From Arbacia lixula (Eukaryota > Echinodermata > Echinoidea > Arbacioida > Arbaciidae): 64,000 bases of DNA. The DNA lies in contig OZ022587.1 in assembly GCA_963669155.1 (NCBI GenBank), positions 1,691,808 through 1,755,807 on the forward strand. The letters are read 5' to 3'. Positions 27,243-40,071 of the stretch are shown piece after piece (position 1 is the first letter of the stretch; the number at the start of each line of letters is the position of its first letter). A model generated the notes under the pieces. That model ran no database searches. It was not told the origin of the DNA and worked only from the letters and a program-made list of their open reading frames with translations. A program made the translations under genes and the position numbers.

Positions 27243-30200
27243 ATATTATTTCACATATTGATCCTAAGCGCGATGAGACTATTGATATGCAAAAAGTATG
27301 AGTAGAATTTGTCACAAAGGCGTAGGTTGCCGCTATTTCCAGGGTGTTGTGACGTAAGTATAAAGCTAGGTCATGGCAGGCTGTTGGTTATGAGATAGTT
27401 GTCCTGTTCAACTTGAGGCTTACAATCTAATCAGGTGAAATTAACAGCAGAAGCCCTAACAGTCAGTAGTATTATGAATATTGCATTGAATTTCATCGAA
27501 ATTAGGAGTTGATTTTTATATCTTTCTTGACAACTATATTTGGATCTCCATTTCCAGGTTGTTTTGACAAGAGTAATGACCTATGAACCTCGCCAGATCT
27601 CGGCGGGCTGATGGTGATGAAATAGTTGTCCCGTTCAACTTAAAGCCTGCATGCTGATCAAGTGAAATATACAACAGAAACCCTCATAGTCATTTTTAGA
27701 GTAAATGTCACAATGAATTTCATCAAAATAATCAGTACCCTTTTATGTTATAGAGATCTTTTTAAATAATTTATTTTCTCTAAATGTATTTCAGGTTTGA
27801 TTGGTGATGAGACCCATATCAACGTTTGAATGCAAAATAAAGATGGATCTGGGCAGGGATGTCGCTAAGATTTACACATTACAAAACAGAAGCTCAACAT
27901 ACTTTCAAAGAAGGAGCCATTTCTGCCAGTCCTGCGTAGAACTCGTCATCCAGATGTAGTTCGCCCTCCATTTCCAGGTTGATGTGACATGAGTAATGAC
28001 CTATGAATCTTGCCAGATCTCGGCAGGCTGATGGTGATGAAATAGTTGTCCCGTTCAACTTGAAGCCTGCATGCTGAAATATATAGCAGAAACCCTCATA
28101 CTCGCTTTTTAATCTAAATGTCACAATAAATTCTATCAAAATCATGAGTTAATTTTTAGTGTAATATCTATATTCACAACTAATATGAACAAAGACCTTA
28201 AGTTTATATTACATTCAAGCTGCATTGGCTGGATCTTGTCAACTAACTAGAACAAGCGGCATTCATGGAACAACCAACGAGATATATTTGCAATCAATAT
28301 TCCTTTGGATTTCATTTTTTCAAAATCTAATGTGCTCTTACATATCGATACAACAGACTTAGATAAACTTACAAGATATTGCTTTAAAATACACATTACA
28401 AAGAAGAGTGTCAACTTACCTTCAAAGGTTTATCACTGATTTCATGTTTTGGAAAATACAACAGTACCCTTTTATGTTTAAAACATCTTTGAGAATAAAG
28501 ATATTCTTTTAGATGTATTTAATTTTGGGTTGATGATATGAATAGTACTCAATTTTTGAATAACCACCATTCTTATATCAATTGCTTGATTATGCTAAGA
28601 CTTTCACTAATATTCTTGTCCACTAGTTTTGTCGCACATTTTTAAAGAGACACTTAATGTTGATGTAAATTTAAAGGTTACAGGATTTTACTTCATATAT
28701 TAATACTAAGCGCGATGAAACTATTGGTATGCAAAACGTATGCGTAGAACTCGTCATGAAGACGTAGGTTGCCCGCCATTTCCATGGGGTTGTGACGTAA
28801 GTAATGACGAATGAATCTTGTTAGGTCATGGCAGGCTGTTATTTATGAGATAGTTGTCCTGGTCAATTTGAGGCCTACAATCTGATTAGGTTAAATAAAC
28901 AGCAGATATCCTAATAGTACTTTTTATTCTAATTTATACATTAGATTTCATCTAAATCATGAGTTCATTTTTAATGCAATATCTATATTGAAAACTGATG
29001 TCAACAAAGACACTGTGTTTATATTACATTAAAACTGCACTCGCCTGACCGTGTAAATTCAGTTAAATTAGCGGCATTCATGGTATAACCAGCGAGAAAT
29101 GTTTTTAATACCCTAATTAAATTTGAATTCCTTTGAATTTCAAATTTTCCGTCTTTAATGTGCTATTTACATATCGATACAATAGGCTAACACAAACTAA
29201 TAAGACATTTCTTTAAAACACACATTACGAAAAAGAGTTTCAACTTACCTCGAAGCTGAGGGCCTTCATCTTCTGTTTTGGAAAATACAACAGTGCCCTT
29301 TTATGTTAAAAACATCTTTGTGAATGTGATATTTTTACATGTATTTCATTTTTGGTTAATGATATAAATAGTGCTCAATTAAAAAAAAAACACCATTCTT
29401 ATTTCAATTACTTGATTTTGCTAGCACGTTCACTAATATTCTTGTCGACTAGTTTGAATGCACCTTTGTTGAAAGATATTGATATTCGACGTTAACTTAT
29501 ATGTAACAGTATATTACTTCACATATTGATCCTAAGCGCGATAAGACTATTGATATGCAAGACGTATGCGTAGATCTCGTCATACAGACGTAGGTTTGCC
29601 CGCTATTTCCAGGGGGTTATGACGTAATTAATGACGAATGAATCTTGCTAGGTCATGGCAGGCTGTTATTTATGAGATAGTTGTCCTGGTCAACTTGAGG
29701 GATACAATCTTATCAGGTGAAATAAACAGCAGATACCCTAATAGTACTTTTTATTCTAATTCATACATTAGATTTCATCTAAATCATGAGTTCATTTTTA
29801 ATGTAATATCTATATTGACAACTGATGTCAACAAAGGCACTGTGTTTATATTACATTAAAACTGCACTCGCCGGCCCGTGTCAATTCAGTTGAATTAGCG
29901 GTATTCATGGCATAACCAGCGAGAAAATGTTTTAATCAATATTCCTTTGGATTTCAAATTTTCCGTCTTTAATGTGCAATTTACATATCGATACAATAGG
30001 CTAACACAAACTAATAAGACATTTCTTTAAAACACACATTACGAAGAAGAGTGTCAACTTACCTCGAAGCTGGGGGCCCTCTTCTTCTGTTTTGGAAAAT
30101 ACAACAGTGCCCTTTTATGTTAAAAACATCTTTGTGAATGTGATATTTTTACATGTATTTCATTTTGGGTTAATGATATAAATAGTGCTCAATTAAAAAA

Positions 30201-31131
30201 AAAAAAAAAAAAAAACATTCTTATTTCAATTACTTGATTTAGCTAGCACGTTCACTAATATTCTTGTCCACTAGTTTGGTGGCACCTTTGTTGAAAGATA
30301 TTGATATTCGACGTTAACTTATATGTAACAGTATATTACTTCACATATTGATCCTAAGCGCGATGAGACTATTGATATGCAAAACGTATGTGTAGATCTC
30401 GTCATACAGACGTAGGTTTGCCCGCTATTTCCAGGGGGTTGTGACGTAATTAATGACGAATGAATCTTGCTAGGTCATGGCAGGCTGTTGGTTATGAGAT
30501 AGTTGTCCTGGTAAACTTGAGGGATACAATCTCATCAGGTGAAATAAACAGCAGATACCCTAATAGTCATTTTTAATCTAATTTTTACACTAGATTTCAT
30601 CTAAATAATGAGTTCATTTTTAATGTAATATCTATATTGACAACTGATGTCAACAAAGACACTGTGTTTATATTACATTAAATCTGCACTCGCCGGACCG
30701 TGTCAATTCAGTTGAATTAGCGGCATTCATGGCATGACCAGCGAGAAAATGTTTTAATCAATATTCCTTTGGATTTCAAATTTTCCGTCTTTAATGTGCT
30801 ATTTACATATCGATACAATAGGCTAACACAAACTAATAAGACATTTCTTTAAAACACACATTACGAAGAAGAGTGTCAAGTTACCTTGAAGCTGGGGGCC
30901 CTCATCTCCTGTTTTGGAAAATACAACAGTGCCCTTTTATTTAAAAAACATCTTTGTGAATGATGATATTTTTACTGTATTTCATTTTGGGTTAATGATA
31001 TAAATAGTGCTTGATTAAAAAAAAAAACACCATTCTTATATCAATTACTTGATTTTGCTAGCACGTTCACTAATATTCTTGTGCACTAGTTGAAAGATAT
31101 TGATATTCGACGTTAACTTATATGTAACAGT
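27243..31131 (-). repeat. Higher-order unit H8 (C-D-E-A-B-B)
   Basis: C at 27243, E exon 27903-28073, A at 28685, B at 29511 and 30333. The C module has a small local deletion near 27360 (GTAAGTATAAAGC). Length 3.89 kb. Confidence 0.9.
27903..28073 (-). CDS. E-type LRR exon copy 8, with a re-made acceptor
   Basis: A 57-codon open exon of the DDEFY form. Seven bases next to the exon start are missing compared with other E copies, yet the junction still reads TATATATTTCAG on the minus strand, so an AG acceptor is kept. Because of this deletion the frame also stays open upstream, giving an 83-codon reading frame (27894-28145). Confidence 0.5.
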
Positions 31132-34100
31132 ATATTACTTCACATATTGATCCTAAGCGCGATGAGACTATTGATATGCAAAAAGTATGCGTAGAATTTG
31201 TCACAAAGGCGTAGGTTGCCGCTATTTCCAGGGTGTTGTGACGTAAGTAATGAATTTTGCTAGGTCATGGCAGGCTGTTGGTTATGAGATAGTTGTCCTG
31301 TTCAACTTGAGGCTTACAATCTAATCAGGTGAAATTAACAGCAGAAGCCCTAACAGTCAGTAGTATTATGAATATTGCATTGAATTTCATCGAAATTAGG
31401 AGTTGATTTTTATATCTTTCTTGACAACTATATTTGGATCTCCATTTCCAGGTTGTTTTGACAAGAGTAATGACCTATGAATCTTGCCAGATCTCGGCAG
31501 GCTGATGGTGATGAAATAGTTGTCCCGTTCAACTTGAAGCCTGCATGCTGATCAAGTGAAATATATAGCAGAAACCCTCATACTCGCTTTTTAATCTAAA
31601 TGTCACAATAAACTCTATCAAAATCATGAGTTAATTTTTAGTGTAATATCTATATTTACAACTAATATGAACAAAGACCTTAAGTTTATATTACATTCAA
31701 GCTGCATTGGCTGGATTTTGTCAACTAACTAGAACAAGCGGCATTCATGGAACAACCAACGAGATATATTTGCAATCAATATTCCTTTGGATTTCATTTT
31801 TTTCAAAATTTAATGTGCTCTTACATATCGATACAACAGACTTAGATAAACTTACAAGATATTGCTTTAAAATACACATTACAAAGAAGAGTGTCAACTT
31901 ACCTTCAAAGGTTTATCACTGATTTCCTGTTTTGGAAAATACAACAGTACCCTTTTATGTTTAAAACATCTTTGAGAAGAAAGATATTCTTTTAGATGTA
32001 TTTAATTTTGGGTTGATGATATGAATAGTACTCAATTTTTGAATAACCACCATTCTTATATCAATTGCTTGATTATGCTAAGACTTTCACTAATATTCTT
32101 GTCCACTAGTTTTGTCGCACATTTTTAAAGAGACACTTAATGTTGACGTAAATTTAAAGGTTACAGGATTTTACTTCATATATTAATACTAAGCGCGATG
32201 AAACTATTGGTATGCAAAACGTATGCGTAGAACTCGTCATGAAGACGTAGGTTGCCCGCCATTTCCATGGGGTTGTGACGTAAGTAATGACGAATGAATC
32301 TTGTTAGGTCATGGCAGGCTGTTATTTATGAGATAGTTGTCCTGGTCAATTTGAGGCCTACAATCTGATTAGGTTAAATAAACAGCAGATACCCTTATAG
32401 TACTTTTTATTCTAATTTATACATTAGATTTCATCTAAATCATGAGTTCATTTTTAATGCAATATCTATATTGAAAACTGATGTCAACAAAGACACTGTG
32501 TTTATATTACATTGAAACTGCACTCGCCTGACCGTGTAAATTCAGTTAAATTAGCGGCATTCATGGTATAACCAGCGAGAAATGTTTTTAATACCCTAAT
32601 TAAATTTGAATTCCTTTGAATTTCAAATTTTCCGTCTTTAATGTGCTATTTACATATCGATACAATAGGCTAACACAAACTAATAAGACATTTCTTTAAA
32701 ACACACATTACGAAAAAGAGTTTCAACTTACCTCGAAGCTGAGGGCCCTCATCTTCTGTTTTGGAAAATACAACAGTGCCCTTTTATGTTAAAAACATCT
32801 TTGTGAATGTGATATTTTTACATGTATTTCATTTTTGGTTAATGATATAAATAGTGCTCAATTAAAAAAAAAACACCATTCTTATTTCAATTACTTGATT
32901 TTGCTAGCACGTTCACTAATATTCTTGTCGACTAGTTTGGTTGCACCTTTGTTGAAAGATATTGATATTCGACGTTAACTTATATGTAACAGTATATTAC
33001 TTCACATATTGATCCTAAGCGCGATAAGACTATTGATATGCAAGATATATGCGTAGATCTCGTCATACAGACGTAGGTTTGCCCGCTATTTCCAGGGGGT
33101 TATGACGTAATTAATGACGAATGAATCTTGCTAGGTCATGGCAGGCTGTTGGTTATGAGATAGTTGTCCTGGTCAACTTGAGGGATACAATCTTATCAGG
33201 TGAAATAAACAGCAGATACCCTAATAGTACTTTTTATTCTAATTTATACATTAGATTTCATCTAAATCATGAGTTAATTTTTAATGTAATATCTATATTG
33301 ACAACTGATGTCAACAAAGACACTGTGTTTATATTATATTAAAACTGCACTCGCCGGCCCGTGTCAATTCAGTTGAATTAGCGGCATTCATGGCATAACC
33401 AGCGAGAAAATGTTTTAATCAATATTCCTTTGGATTTCAAATTTTCCGTCTTTAATGTGCTATTTACATATCGATACAATAGGCTAACACAAACTAATAA
33501 GACATTTCTTTAAAACACACATTACGAAGAAGAGTGTCAACTTACCTCGAAGCTGGGGGCCCTCTTCTTCTGTTTTGGAAAATACAACAGTGCCCTTTTA
33601 TGTTAAAAACATCTTTGTGAATGTGATATTTTTACATGTATTTCATTTTGGGTTAATGATATAAATAGTGCTCAATTAAAAAAAAAACACCATTCTTATT
33701 TCAATTACTTGATTTAGCTAGCACGTTCACTAATATTCTTGTCCACTAGTATGGTGGCACCTTTGTTGAAAGATATTGATATTCGACGTTAACTTATATG
33801 TAACAGTATATTACTTCACATATTGATCCTAAGCGCGATGAGACTATTGATATGCAAAACGTATGCGTAGATCTCGTCATACAGACGTAGGTTTGCCCGC
33901 TATTTCCAGGGGGTTGTGACGTAATTAATGACGAATGAATCTTGCTAGGTCATGGCAGGCTGTTGGTTATGAGATAGTTGTCCTGGTCAACTTGAGGGAT
34001 ACAATCTCATCAGGTGAAATAAACAGCAGATACCCTAATAGTCATTTTTAATCTAATTTTTACACTAGATTTCATCTAAATCATGAGTTCATTTTTAATG

Positions 34101-34605
34101 TAATATCTATATTGACAACTGATGTCAACAAAGACACTGTGTTTATATTACATTAAAACTGCACTCGCCGGACCGTGTCAATTCAGTTGAATTAGCGGCA
34201 TTCATGGCATAACCAGCGAGAAAATGTTTTAATCAATATTCCTTTGGATTTCAAATTTTCCGTCTTTAATGTGCTATTTACATATCGATACAATAGGCTA
34301 ACACAAACTAATAAGACATTTCTTTAAAACACACATTACGAAGAAGAGTGTCAAGTTACCTTGAAGCTGGGGGCCCTCATCTCCTGTTTTGGAAAATACA
34401 ACAGTGCCCTTTTATTTAAAAAACATCTTTGTGAATGATGATATTTTTACTGTATTTCATTTTGGGTTAATGATATAAATAGTGCTTGATTAAAAAAAAA
34501 ACACCATTCTTATATCAATTACTTGATTTTGCTAGCACGTTTACTAATATTCTTGTGCACTAGTTGAAAGATATTGATATTCGACGTTAACTTATATGTA
34601 ACAGT
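31132..34605 (-). repeat. Higher-order unit H9 (C, D/E hybrid, A-B-B)
   Basis: C at 31132, a fused D/E module near 31435-31560, A at 32168, B at 32993 and 33808. The unit is about 410 bp shorter than H8, the D-to-E spacing. Confidence 0.9.
31435..31561 (-). pseudogene. D/E hybrid LRR exon
   Basis: Left part is D-type (GACAAGAGTAATGACC) and right part E-type (ATCTTGCCAGATCTCGGCAGG), switching inside the stretch the two share. The hybrid keeps the E acceptor but lacks the E donor half, so it is not a complete 171-nt exon. Unequal exchange between neighbouring D and E is the simplest explanation. Confidence 0.8.
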
Positions 34606-35270
34606 ATATTACTTCACATATTGATCCTAAGCGCGATGAGACTATTGATATGCAAAAAGTATGCGTAGAATTTGTCACAAAGGCGTAGGTTGCCGCTATT
34701 TCCAGGATGTTGTGACGTAAGTAATGAATTTTGCTAGGTCATGGCAGGCTGTTGGTTATGAGATAGTTGTCCTGTTCAACTTGAGGCTTACAATCTAATC
34801 AGGTGAAATTAACAGCAGAAGCCCTAACAGTCAGTAGTATTATGAATATTGCATTGAATTTCATCGAAATTAGGAGTTGATTTTTATATCTTTCTTGACA
34901 ACTATATTTGGATCTCCATTTCCAGGTTGTTTTGACAAGAGTAATGACCTATGAAACTCGCCAGATCTCGGCGGGCTGATGGTGATGAAATAGTTGTCCC
35001 GTTCAACTTAAAGCCTGCATGCTGATCAAGTGAAATATACAACAGAAACCCTCATAGTCATTTTTAGCGTAAATGTCACAATGAATTTCATCAAAATAAT
35101 CAGTACCCTTTTATGTTATAGAGATCTTTTTAAATAATTTATTTTCTCTAAATGTATTTCAGGTTTGATTGGTGATGAGACCCATATCAACGTTTGAATG
35201 CAAAATAAAGATGGATCTGGGCAGGGATGTCGCTAAGATTTACACATTACAAAACAGAAGATCAACATAC

Positions 35271-35441
35271 TTTCAAAGAAGGAGCCATTTCTGCCAGTCC
35301 TGCGTAGAACTCGTCATTCAGATGTAGTTCGCCCTCCATTTCCAGGTTGATGTGACATGAGTAATGACCTATGAATCTTGCCAGATCTCGGCAGGCTGAT
35401 GGTGATGAAATAGTTGTCCCGTTCAACTTGAAGCCTGCATG
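35271..35441 (-). CDS. E-type LRR exon copy 9
   Basis: Open over 57 codons, NDEFY form, standard splice signals. The LINE inserted about 220 bp beyond its 5' end, in the adjacent intron-like sequence. Confidence 0.45.
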
Positions 35442-35660
35442 CTGATCAAGTGAAATATATAGCAGAAACCCTCATACTCGCTTTTTAATCTAAATGTCAC
35501 AATAAATTCTATCAAAATCATAAGTTAATTTTTAGTGTAATATCTATATTCACAACTAATATGAACAAAGACCTTAAGTTTATATTACATTCAAGCTGCA
35601 TTGGCTGGATCTTGTCAACTAACTAGAACAAGCGGCATTCATGGAACAACCAACGAGATA

Positions 35661-36556
35661 CTTGCATAGCAGTCTATGACACTAACCCCTTTTTACCAGG
35701 TGGAAACGAGAATCTGTTGAGACTAACAATAAAAGACATTCCGTTGTCCGTAGACAATTCTGTTATCTTGGAAGAGTTGGAAAAAAGAAAATACAAAGTG
35801 TCAGGGAAAGTAACATTACAAAGGTTGCGTGTGGATGGTCAACTAACAAACTGCTTGACGGGAGATAGGTCTATCTTCATCGAGAGACCCGCCCAACCCG
35901 TTCCCCGTTTCGTGTCTTTCGGAATCTTTCGCGGAAAAGTCTTCCACGCAAATCAAATCCCGAAAGATCACACGAGGCTCATTTGTTCAAACTGTCTACA
36001 TAAAGGGCATCACCGCTCGACATGTACGAGGCAAGTTGTTTGTCACTTCTGCAAAAAGGAGGGGCACTACCAACGAGATTGTAAGACCCCCAATAACGGA
36101 CCCGATTCGGACATCACGAGATTGCCCGACGAGCCGAGGTCTACGAAAATTCCAAATCAGCAAGACGAGAATGAGTCGCGGCAAAACGTCACCATGGCAA
36201 CGCGTCGAGCAGCTTCTATCGCGAGCAGAGGTGTTCCCGAGCCCCAGGACCGCGCCCGGGACACTACAGCGAGCAGAGTGAATGCACCCGCGATCACACA
36301 ACAATGCAAGATTACGCAATTCATCCAACATGAACGTGAAGCTATTTCGCATGCTAACGAGCGAGTTGGAATGGCCACGGCAAATCTGGAATATAGACAA
36401 AGCGACGAAGAAAGCGAAAAGACGGCAACAGAAGACTGTCAAGAATCTGACATATCTATCGAATCGCCAGAAATGCCGAGAGACGGATACAAAACAAGAT
36501 CGTCTAAACACAAAAAGAGAAAACAAAAAGGAGAGAAGAAACCGAAGAAAAAATGA
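35661..36556 (+). CDS. LINE ORF1 protein, 5' truncated
   Basis: The frame is open from the insertion point, so the true start is missing; a TTG at 35717 is only the first start-like codon. Residues around 5-75 of the visible part (LRLTIKDIPL, then FVSFGIFRG) look like an RNA-binding fold of the kind found in Tx1/L1 ORF1 proteins. Two CCHC zinc knuckles follow (CSNCLHKGHHRSTC and CHFCKKEGHYQRDC). The C-terminal half is polar and ends in a Lys-rich tail. The expected role is binding of the LINE RNA. It ends at TGA 36554-36556, about 75 bp before ORF2. Confidence 0.85.
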
Positions 36557-36630
36557 GAGCCTTATGAAGGGACTTTTAACAGAATTGTGAATTTCAGTAT
36601 GTGATAGTGTTTTTTCTTTCTCTGTTTGGT

Positions 36631-36772
36631 ATGAGTTTGTGCCATTTTCTGAGTGTTAATGTAAGGGGATTGCGTAATAAAATTAAACGTGATCTATTTT
36701 TCAAGTGGTGTAGATTTCAAAAGGCTAATATGGTCTTCATTCAAGAAACGTACTGGACAACAGAGTTGGAAA
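36631..36772 (+). CDS. LINE ORF2, N-terminal endonuclease start
   Basis: ATG at 36631 opens a frame reading LSVNVRGLRNKIKRD and then MVFIQETYW, the first motifs of the apurinic-type endonuclease domain of non-LTR retrotransposons. The frame is broken off at 36772 by the nested element. The rest of the protein lies beyond it, from about 42453. Confidence 0.85.
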
Positions 36773-37005
36773 TGTTATTTGTCTGCGGTACGATTGTATA
36801 GCAGACAAATGTTGTTTGTATCGTTAATGAATGCATACTTATGTTGGGTACGGGGCCGTTGCCCCGATGGAATGTAATTTGCATAGGCAGCTCGTACAGG
36901 TGTGCGAGCTAATTCAGCCACGGTGACCAGGGCACGTACGGGGGTACGTGGCATCAATTAGTAGGTAATTGAATCATTCTAGCTTGAACTTTCAACGAGC
37001 CAACT
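36773..37005 (+). repeat. Split direct repeat A1
   Basis: 233 bp, repeated with about one difference at 41927-42159. It forms the left end of the tyrosine-recombinase element and stops just before the gag-like start codon. Confidence 0.93.
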
Positions 37006-37008
37006 ACT

Positions 37009-38061
37009 ATGGAGCCGGCCGCAGTTGCTGACTTCGTGAGCGCGAAGATTCGAGAAAGCCAGACGGGGCTTCTAAGCCAGCTCGATTCGTTGATTTCTGA
37101 TAAATTAGGAGTTTTTCAGCAGCGAATTAATGACAACCAGAGAGAGCTTAGCGAATCTCAAATAGCGAAGATTGAGGAGATGAATAAGGACGTGTACAAG
37201 TTCCGAAAACGCGGAAATGAAGAACAGTACAAAGTCAATGTCAAAGTCACTAGAAAGTTGAAAGAGGCAGACGCATTGCTCGTAGATGAGGGGAGAGATG
37301 GCAAAGAAGACGCGCACATGAAGATTGCCGAAGGTATTCGAATGTTCGAACATCGCCAAAAGCTAATCAAAACTGCGGACAGTTCCGAAGGAGGATGGAA
37401 GACCGTAGACGAGTATTTGAGGAACAGTTTGGCAGACGACTCGGATGACGAGAAGAGAATCAATCGAGCTGAGTTAAAGGCTGAAAAGAAGAAAAAGGAC
37501 AAGGAAACTTCAAGGAAGAAGTTTAATGTTCGCAGGTTCACTCCTTACCAGCCAAAGGTGTTTACAGGCCGAACGGATGGTTGGTCCACAGGGGCGGTTC
37601 CGGTGTTGCCGGAACGAACGAGGAACGGTCGGTCACAGTCGAGCCGAAAGCCGGGTTCGTGTTTTTCGTGTGGAAAAGCAGGGCATTGGAGAGCTGACTG
37701 CAGAGAACTTTCAACTAATCTTCCCTACAACACGAAGCTAAGTGATATTCTCTTACTTAATATGAGGAGTGAATTAGAAGAAAGTAAAGTTCCATGTATT
37801 GAAACGGAATATGAAACAAGTTTCGTAGCTGGTCAGATTACATCCCCTGAAACGAGGCTACGAGAGAGGAAGAAATGTTGGGAAAGAATAGATGCTGATA
37901 AATACATCTGTGGTATAATCGATCAAGGGTACAAATTACCCTTATATTCAACCCCTATGGGGGTTAATTTGCCAAATAGTATCTCTGCCAGAGAGCATTC
38001 GAAATTTGTTGGGAGTGAGATAGATAATTTGGTAAAGAGGAAATGTTTTTACCGAGGTTGA
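37009..38061 (+). CDS. Gag-like frame of the tyrosine-recombinase retroelement (fossil)
   Basis: ATG at 37009 follows A1 by three bases. The N-terminal part is rich in charged residues and predicted helical. A Lys/Glu-rich stretch follows and then one zinc knuckle (CFSCGKAGHWRADC, about residues 218-231). This is the usual make-up of a Gag-like protein in DIRS/Ngaro elements. The region beyond leads into the polymerase part. Confidence 0.8.
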   Translation: MEPAAVADFVSAKIRESQTGLLSQLDSLISDKLGVFQQRINDNQRELSESQIAKIEEMNKDVYKFRKRGNEEQYKVNVKVTRKLKEADALLVDEGRDGKEDAHMKIAEGIRMFEHRQKLIKTADSSEGGWKTVDEYLRNSLADDSDDEKRINRAELKAEKKKKDKETSRKKFNVRRFTPYQPKVFTGRTDGWSTGAVPVLPERTRNGRSQSSRKPGSCFSCGKAGHWRADCRELSTNLPYNTKLSDILLLNMRSELEESKVPCIETEYETSFVAGQITSPETRLRERKKCWERIDADKYICGIIDQGYKLPLYSTPMGVNLPNSISAREHSKFVGSEIDNLVKRKCFYRG

Positions 38062-38094
38062 AGAGAGGCCTCTTGTAGTAAATCCTTTATCTGT

Positions 38095-39600
38095 GTCAGA
38101 TAGGTAAGACAAATTACAGATTAGTCTTAGACCGCAGGCACATTAATCCTCATTTATACAAAGAGAAGTTCAGTGATGAAGATGTTTCTGTTGTAAAAGA
38201 TGTGTTCGAAATGGGTGACTATGTGTTCACGTTCGATCTAAAGTCGGCTTATTCTCACATTGAGATAGCACATGCATGAACATAGGCAATATTTGGGATT
38301 TGCCTGGGATGTTGGTGGAGTAAGGAAGTATTATGTGTGCAATGTTTTACCTTTGGGCATTTCTACCGCGGGGTATGTATTCACCAAAGTGATGAGATCT
38401 GTTGCCAGTTATTTGGCGTGGTCAGGGTTATAAGGTAACCATGTTCCTTGATAAAAGATTTGCAGGGCATGGCAGAAAGGGAGGGGCTGATTCTCTAAGT
38501 GCCTGAGTGCAAATTTACGATCTCAAAGATTTAGGTTTCCTTCTTGCTGAAGAAAATGCCAGTGGGAGCCAAAACCACAAACTTCCTAGCTAGGACTAGA
38601 TTGGGATTATCTGATTGATCAGGTGCGAATCTCAAAGGATCGCATCGACGATTTGAAGTTTCCTATTTCCACTATTATTTCTAAAGGTGGAAAGACTGAT
38701 ACACTTCTGCACGTTAGGTTTTTAGCTAACGTCGTAGGAAAGATAGTGTCAATGCACACGGTGTTATGATCATTAGAGTTGAAACCTAGGGAGTTGTTCA
38801 AGTGTGTGAACAGTAGGGTGAGCTGGAATGCCCCTATCTTGGTAACATCAAACATGCTGGCAGAGCCTGTTTATTGGAGGGTAAGTGTAGACAAGTTAAA
38901 CAGTTTCCATATATATCAGATGTGGTTACGTACAATTGTGGTCAGTATACACAGATGCCCCCGGCGTTGGATACGGGGGTTTATATTGTTGAGAGTAATA
39001 ACACAGAGCTCATAGGAGTTAAATTTGGTTTGAGTCTGAGAGGATTCAAAGCTCCACGTGGAGAGAGCTCGAGGCCGTTGTGAGAATGGTACTGTCACTC
39101 GAGCATCGCCTGGAAGGGCGAAGTGTACGTTGGTACACGGACAGTAAGAATGTTCGAGGCCGTTGTGAGAATGGTACTGTCACTCGAACATCGCCTGGAA
39201 GGGCGAAGTGTACGTTGGTACACGGACAGCAAGAATGTTCGAGGCCGTTGTGAGAATGGTACTGTCACTCGAACATCGCCTAGAGGGCGAAGTGTACGTT
39301 GGTACACAGACAGCAAGAATGTTCGAGGCCGTTGTGAGAATGGTACTGTCACTCGAACATCGCCTGGAAGGGCGAAGTGTACGTTAGTCGTACGTTGGTA
39401 CACAGAGAACAAGAATGTGAAAATATTGAGGAAAGGGGGTGCTAATCCCGCCTTGTAGCAAAGGGCTTTGAGAATACAAAAAGTTTGAAGAAAACATTGT
39501 GAAAATTGACCCGGCTTGGATACCCAAAGGTGAGAACAAGCGGGCTGATGAATTGAGTAGGACGTCAGACAGTGGCGTCTGGCATGTAAATTGGGGCGTG
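38095..39600 (+). pseudogene. RT-RNase H region of the tyrosine-recombinase retroelement (fossil)
   Basis: Recognisable pieces of a DIRS-type reverse transcriptase are seen, such as VLDRRHINPH and FTFDLKSAYSHIEI. An RNase H core WYTDSKNV follows, and it lies inside an 85-bp tandem repeat. Pieces like WIPKGENKRADE fit the end of the RNase H part. The region is not intact. Confidence 0.75.
39069..39405 (+). repeat. 85-bp tandem repeat, about four copies, over the RNase H core
   Basis: TCGAGGCC recurs at 39069, 39154, 39239 and 39323, a period of 84-85 bp. The repeat unit contains the stretch for the RNase H motif WYTDSKNV, so the catalytic core region itself has been multiplied. The copies are nearly identical, so the expansion is recent. 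Confidence 0.93.
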
Positions 39601-40071
39601 TACTATAGGTTAGATCAGAAGTGGGGGGCCTCATGTGTATGACAGATTTGTTTGCCATTATAATACCAAATGTAGGTAGTTTATTACCAGATGGTGGTGT
39701 AATGAAACAAGTGGTATTGATGCTTTTCTCATAGTTGGGACGGAGATATAAATTGGTGGGTACCATCACCTCGACTCATTGCTAAACGGTTGAAAAATTA
39801 GTGCGGGAAAAGGCAAGAGGCACATTAATAGTCCCATATTGAAAATCTGTTCCATTTTGGCCCAAGACTTGGGATAGTGAGGAGTTCTTTTCATTCTTTG
39901 AAGAATATGAACTGTTGCCCTCTAGCGTAGTGGAGAGGGGGCGGGGCTAAAATTGAATTTTCGGGAGCCCTCGAAACAGCTTTAGGCTAATCGCATTGAA
40001 GATAACAATGTTGCACTTTATTTGTATTTCCAATTTCAGCCTTATGCGTCCAGGAGGCTGTACAAGGTGCG

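Larger units (their letters stand above)
1..35660 (-). repeat. Higher-order tandem array of LRR-exon-derived monomers (left block)
   Basis: The whole stretch is built from five recurring module types, named here A to E. They are told apart by sequence around a shared site: A has GACGTAAGTAATGACG, B GACGTAATTAATGACG, C GACGTAAGTAATGAATT, D GACAAGAGTAATGACC, E GACATGAGTAATGACC. Modules occur in the fixed order C-D-E-A followed by 0 to 3 B. A and B modules are about 815-825 bp; C and D are shortened (about 225 and 410 bp). Every module contains on the minus strand a copy of one LRR-type exon. Apart from three MITEs no other gene is visible. The array runs off the left edge of the window. Short plus-strand frames of 71-95 codons here recur only because the repeat recurs. 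Confidence 0.95.

Noticed and set aside
18818-31922. Recurring 71-95-codon plus-strand frames beginning MAG(S/F)CQLTRTSG
   Set aside because: Same reason: intron-like part of E modules read on the other strand, with no coding signal.
3719-33342. Recurring 73-codon plus-strand frames beginning MNLARSWQAV
   Set aside because: They are antisense to the LRR pseudo-exon of B modules and recur because the repeat recurs; lengths stop at a shared repeat-born stop.
1-35660. CRISPR-like or simple satellite array
   Set aside because: The repeat units are hundreds of bases to kilobases long with exon content and no short repeat-spacer pattern.
35996-36526. Minus-strand 176-codon frame and other frames inside LINE ORF1
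   Set aside because: They are shadows of the ORF1 frame, which has the zinc knuckles.
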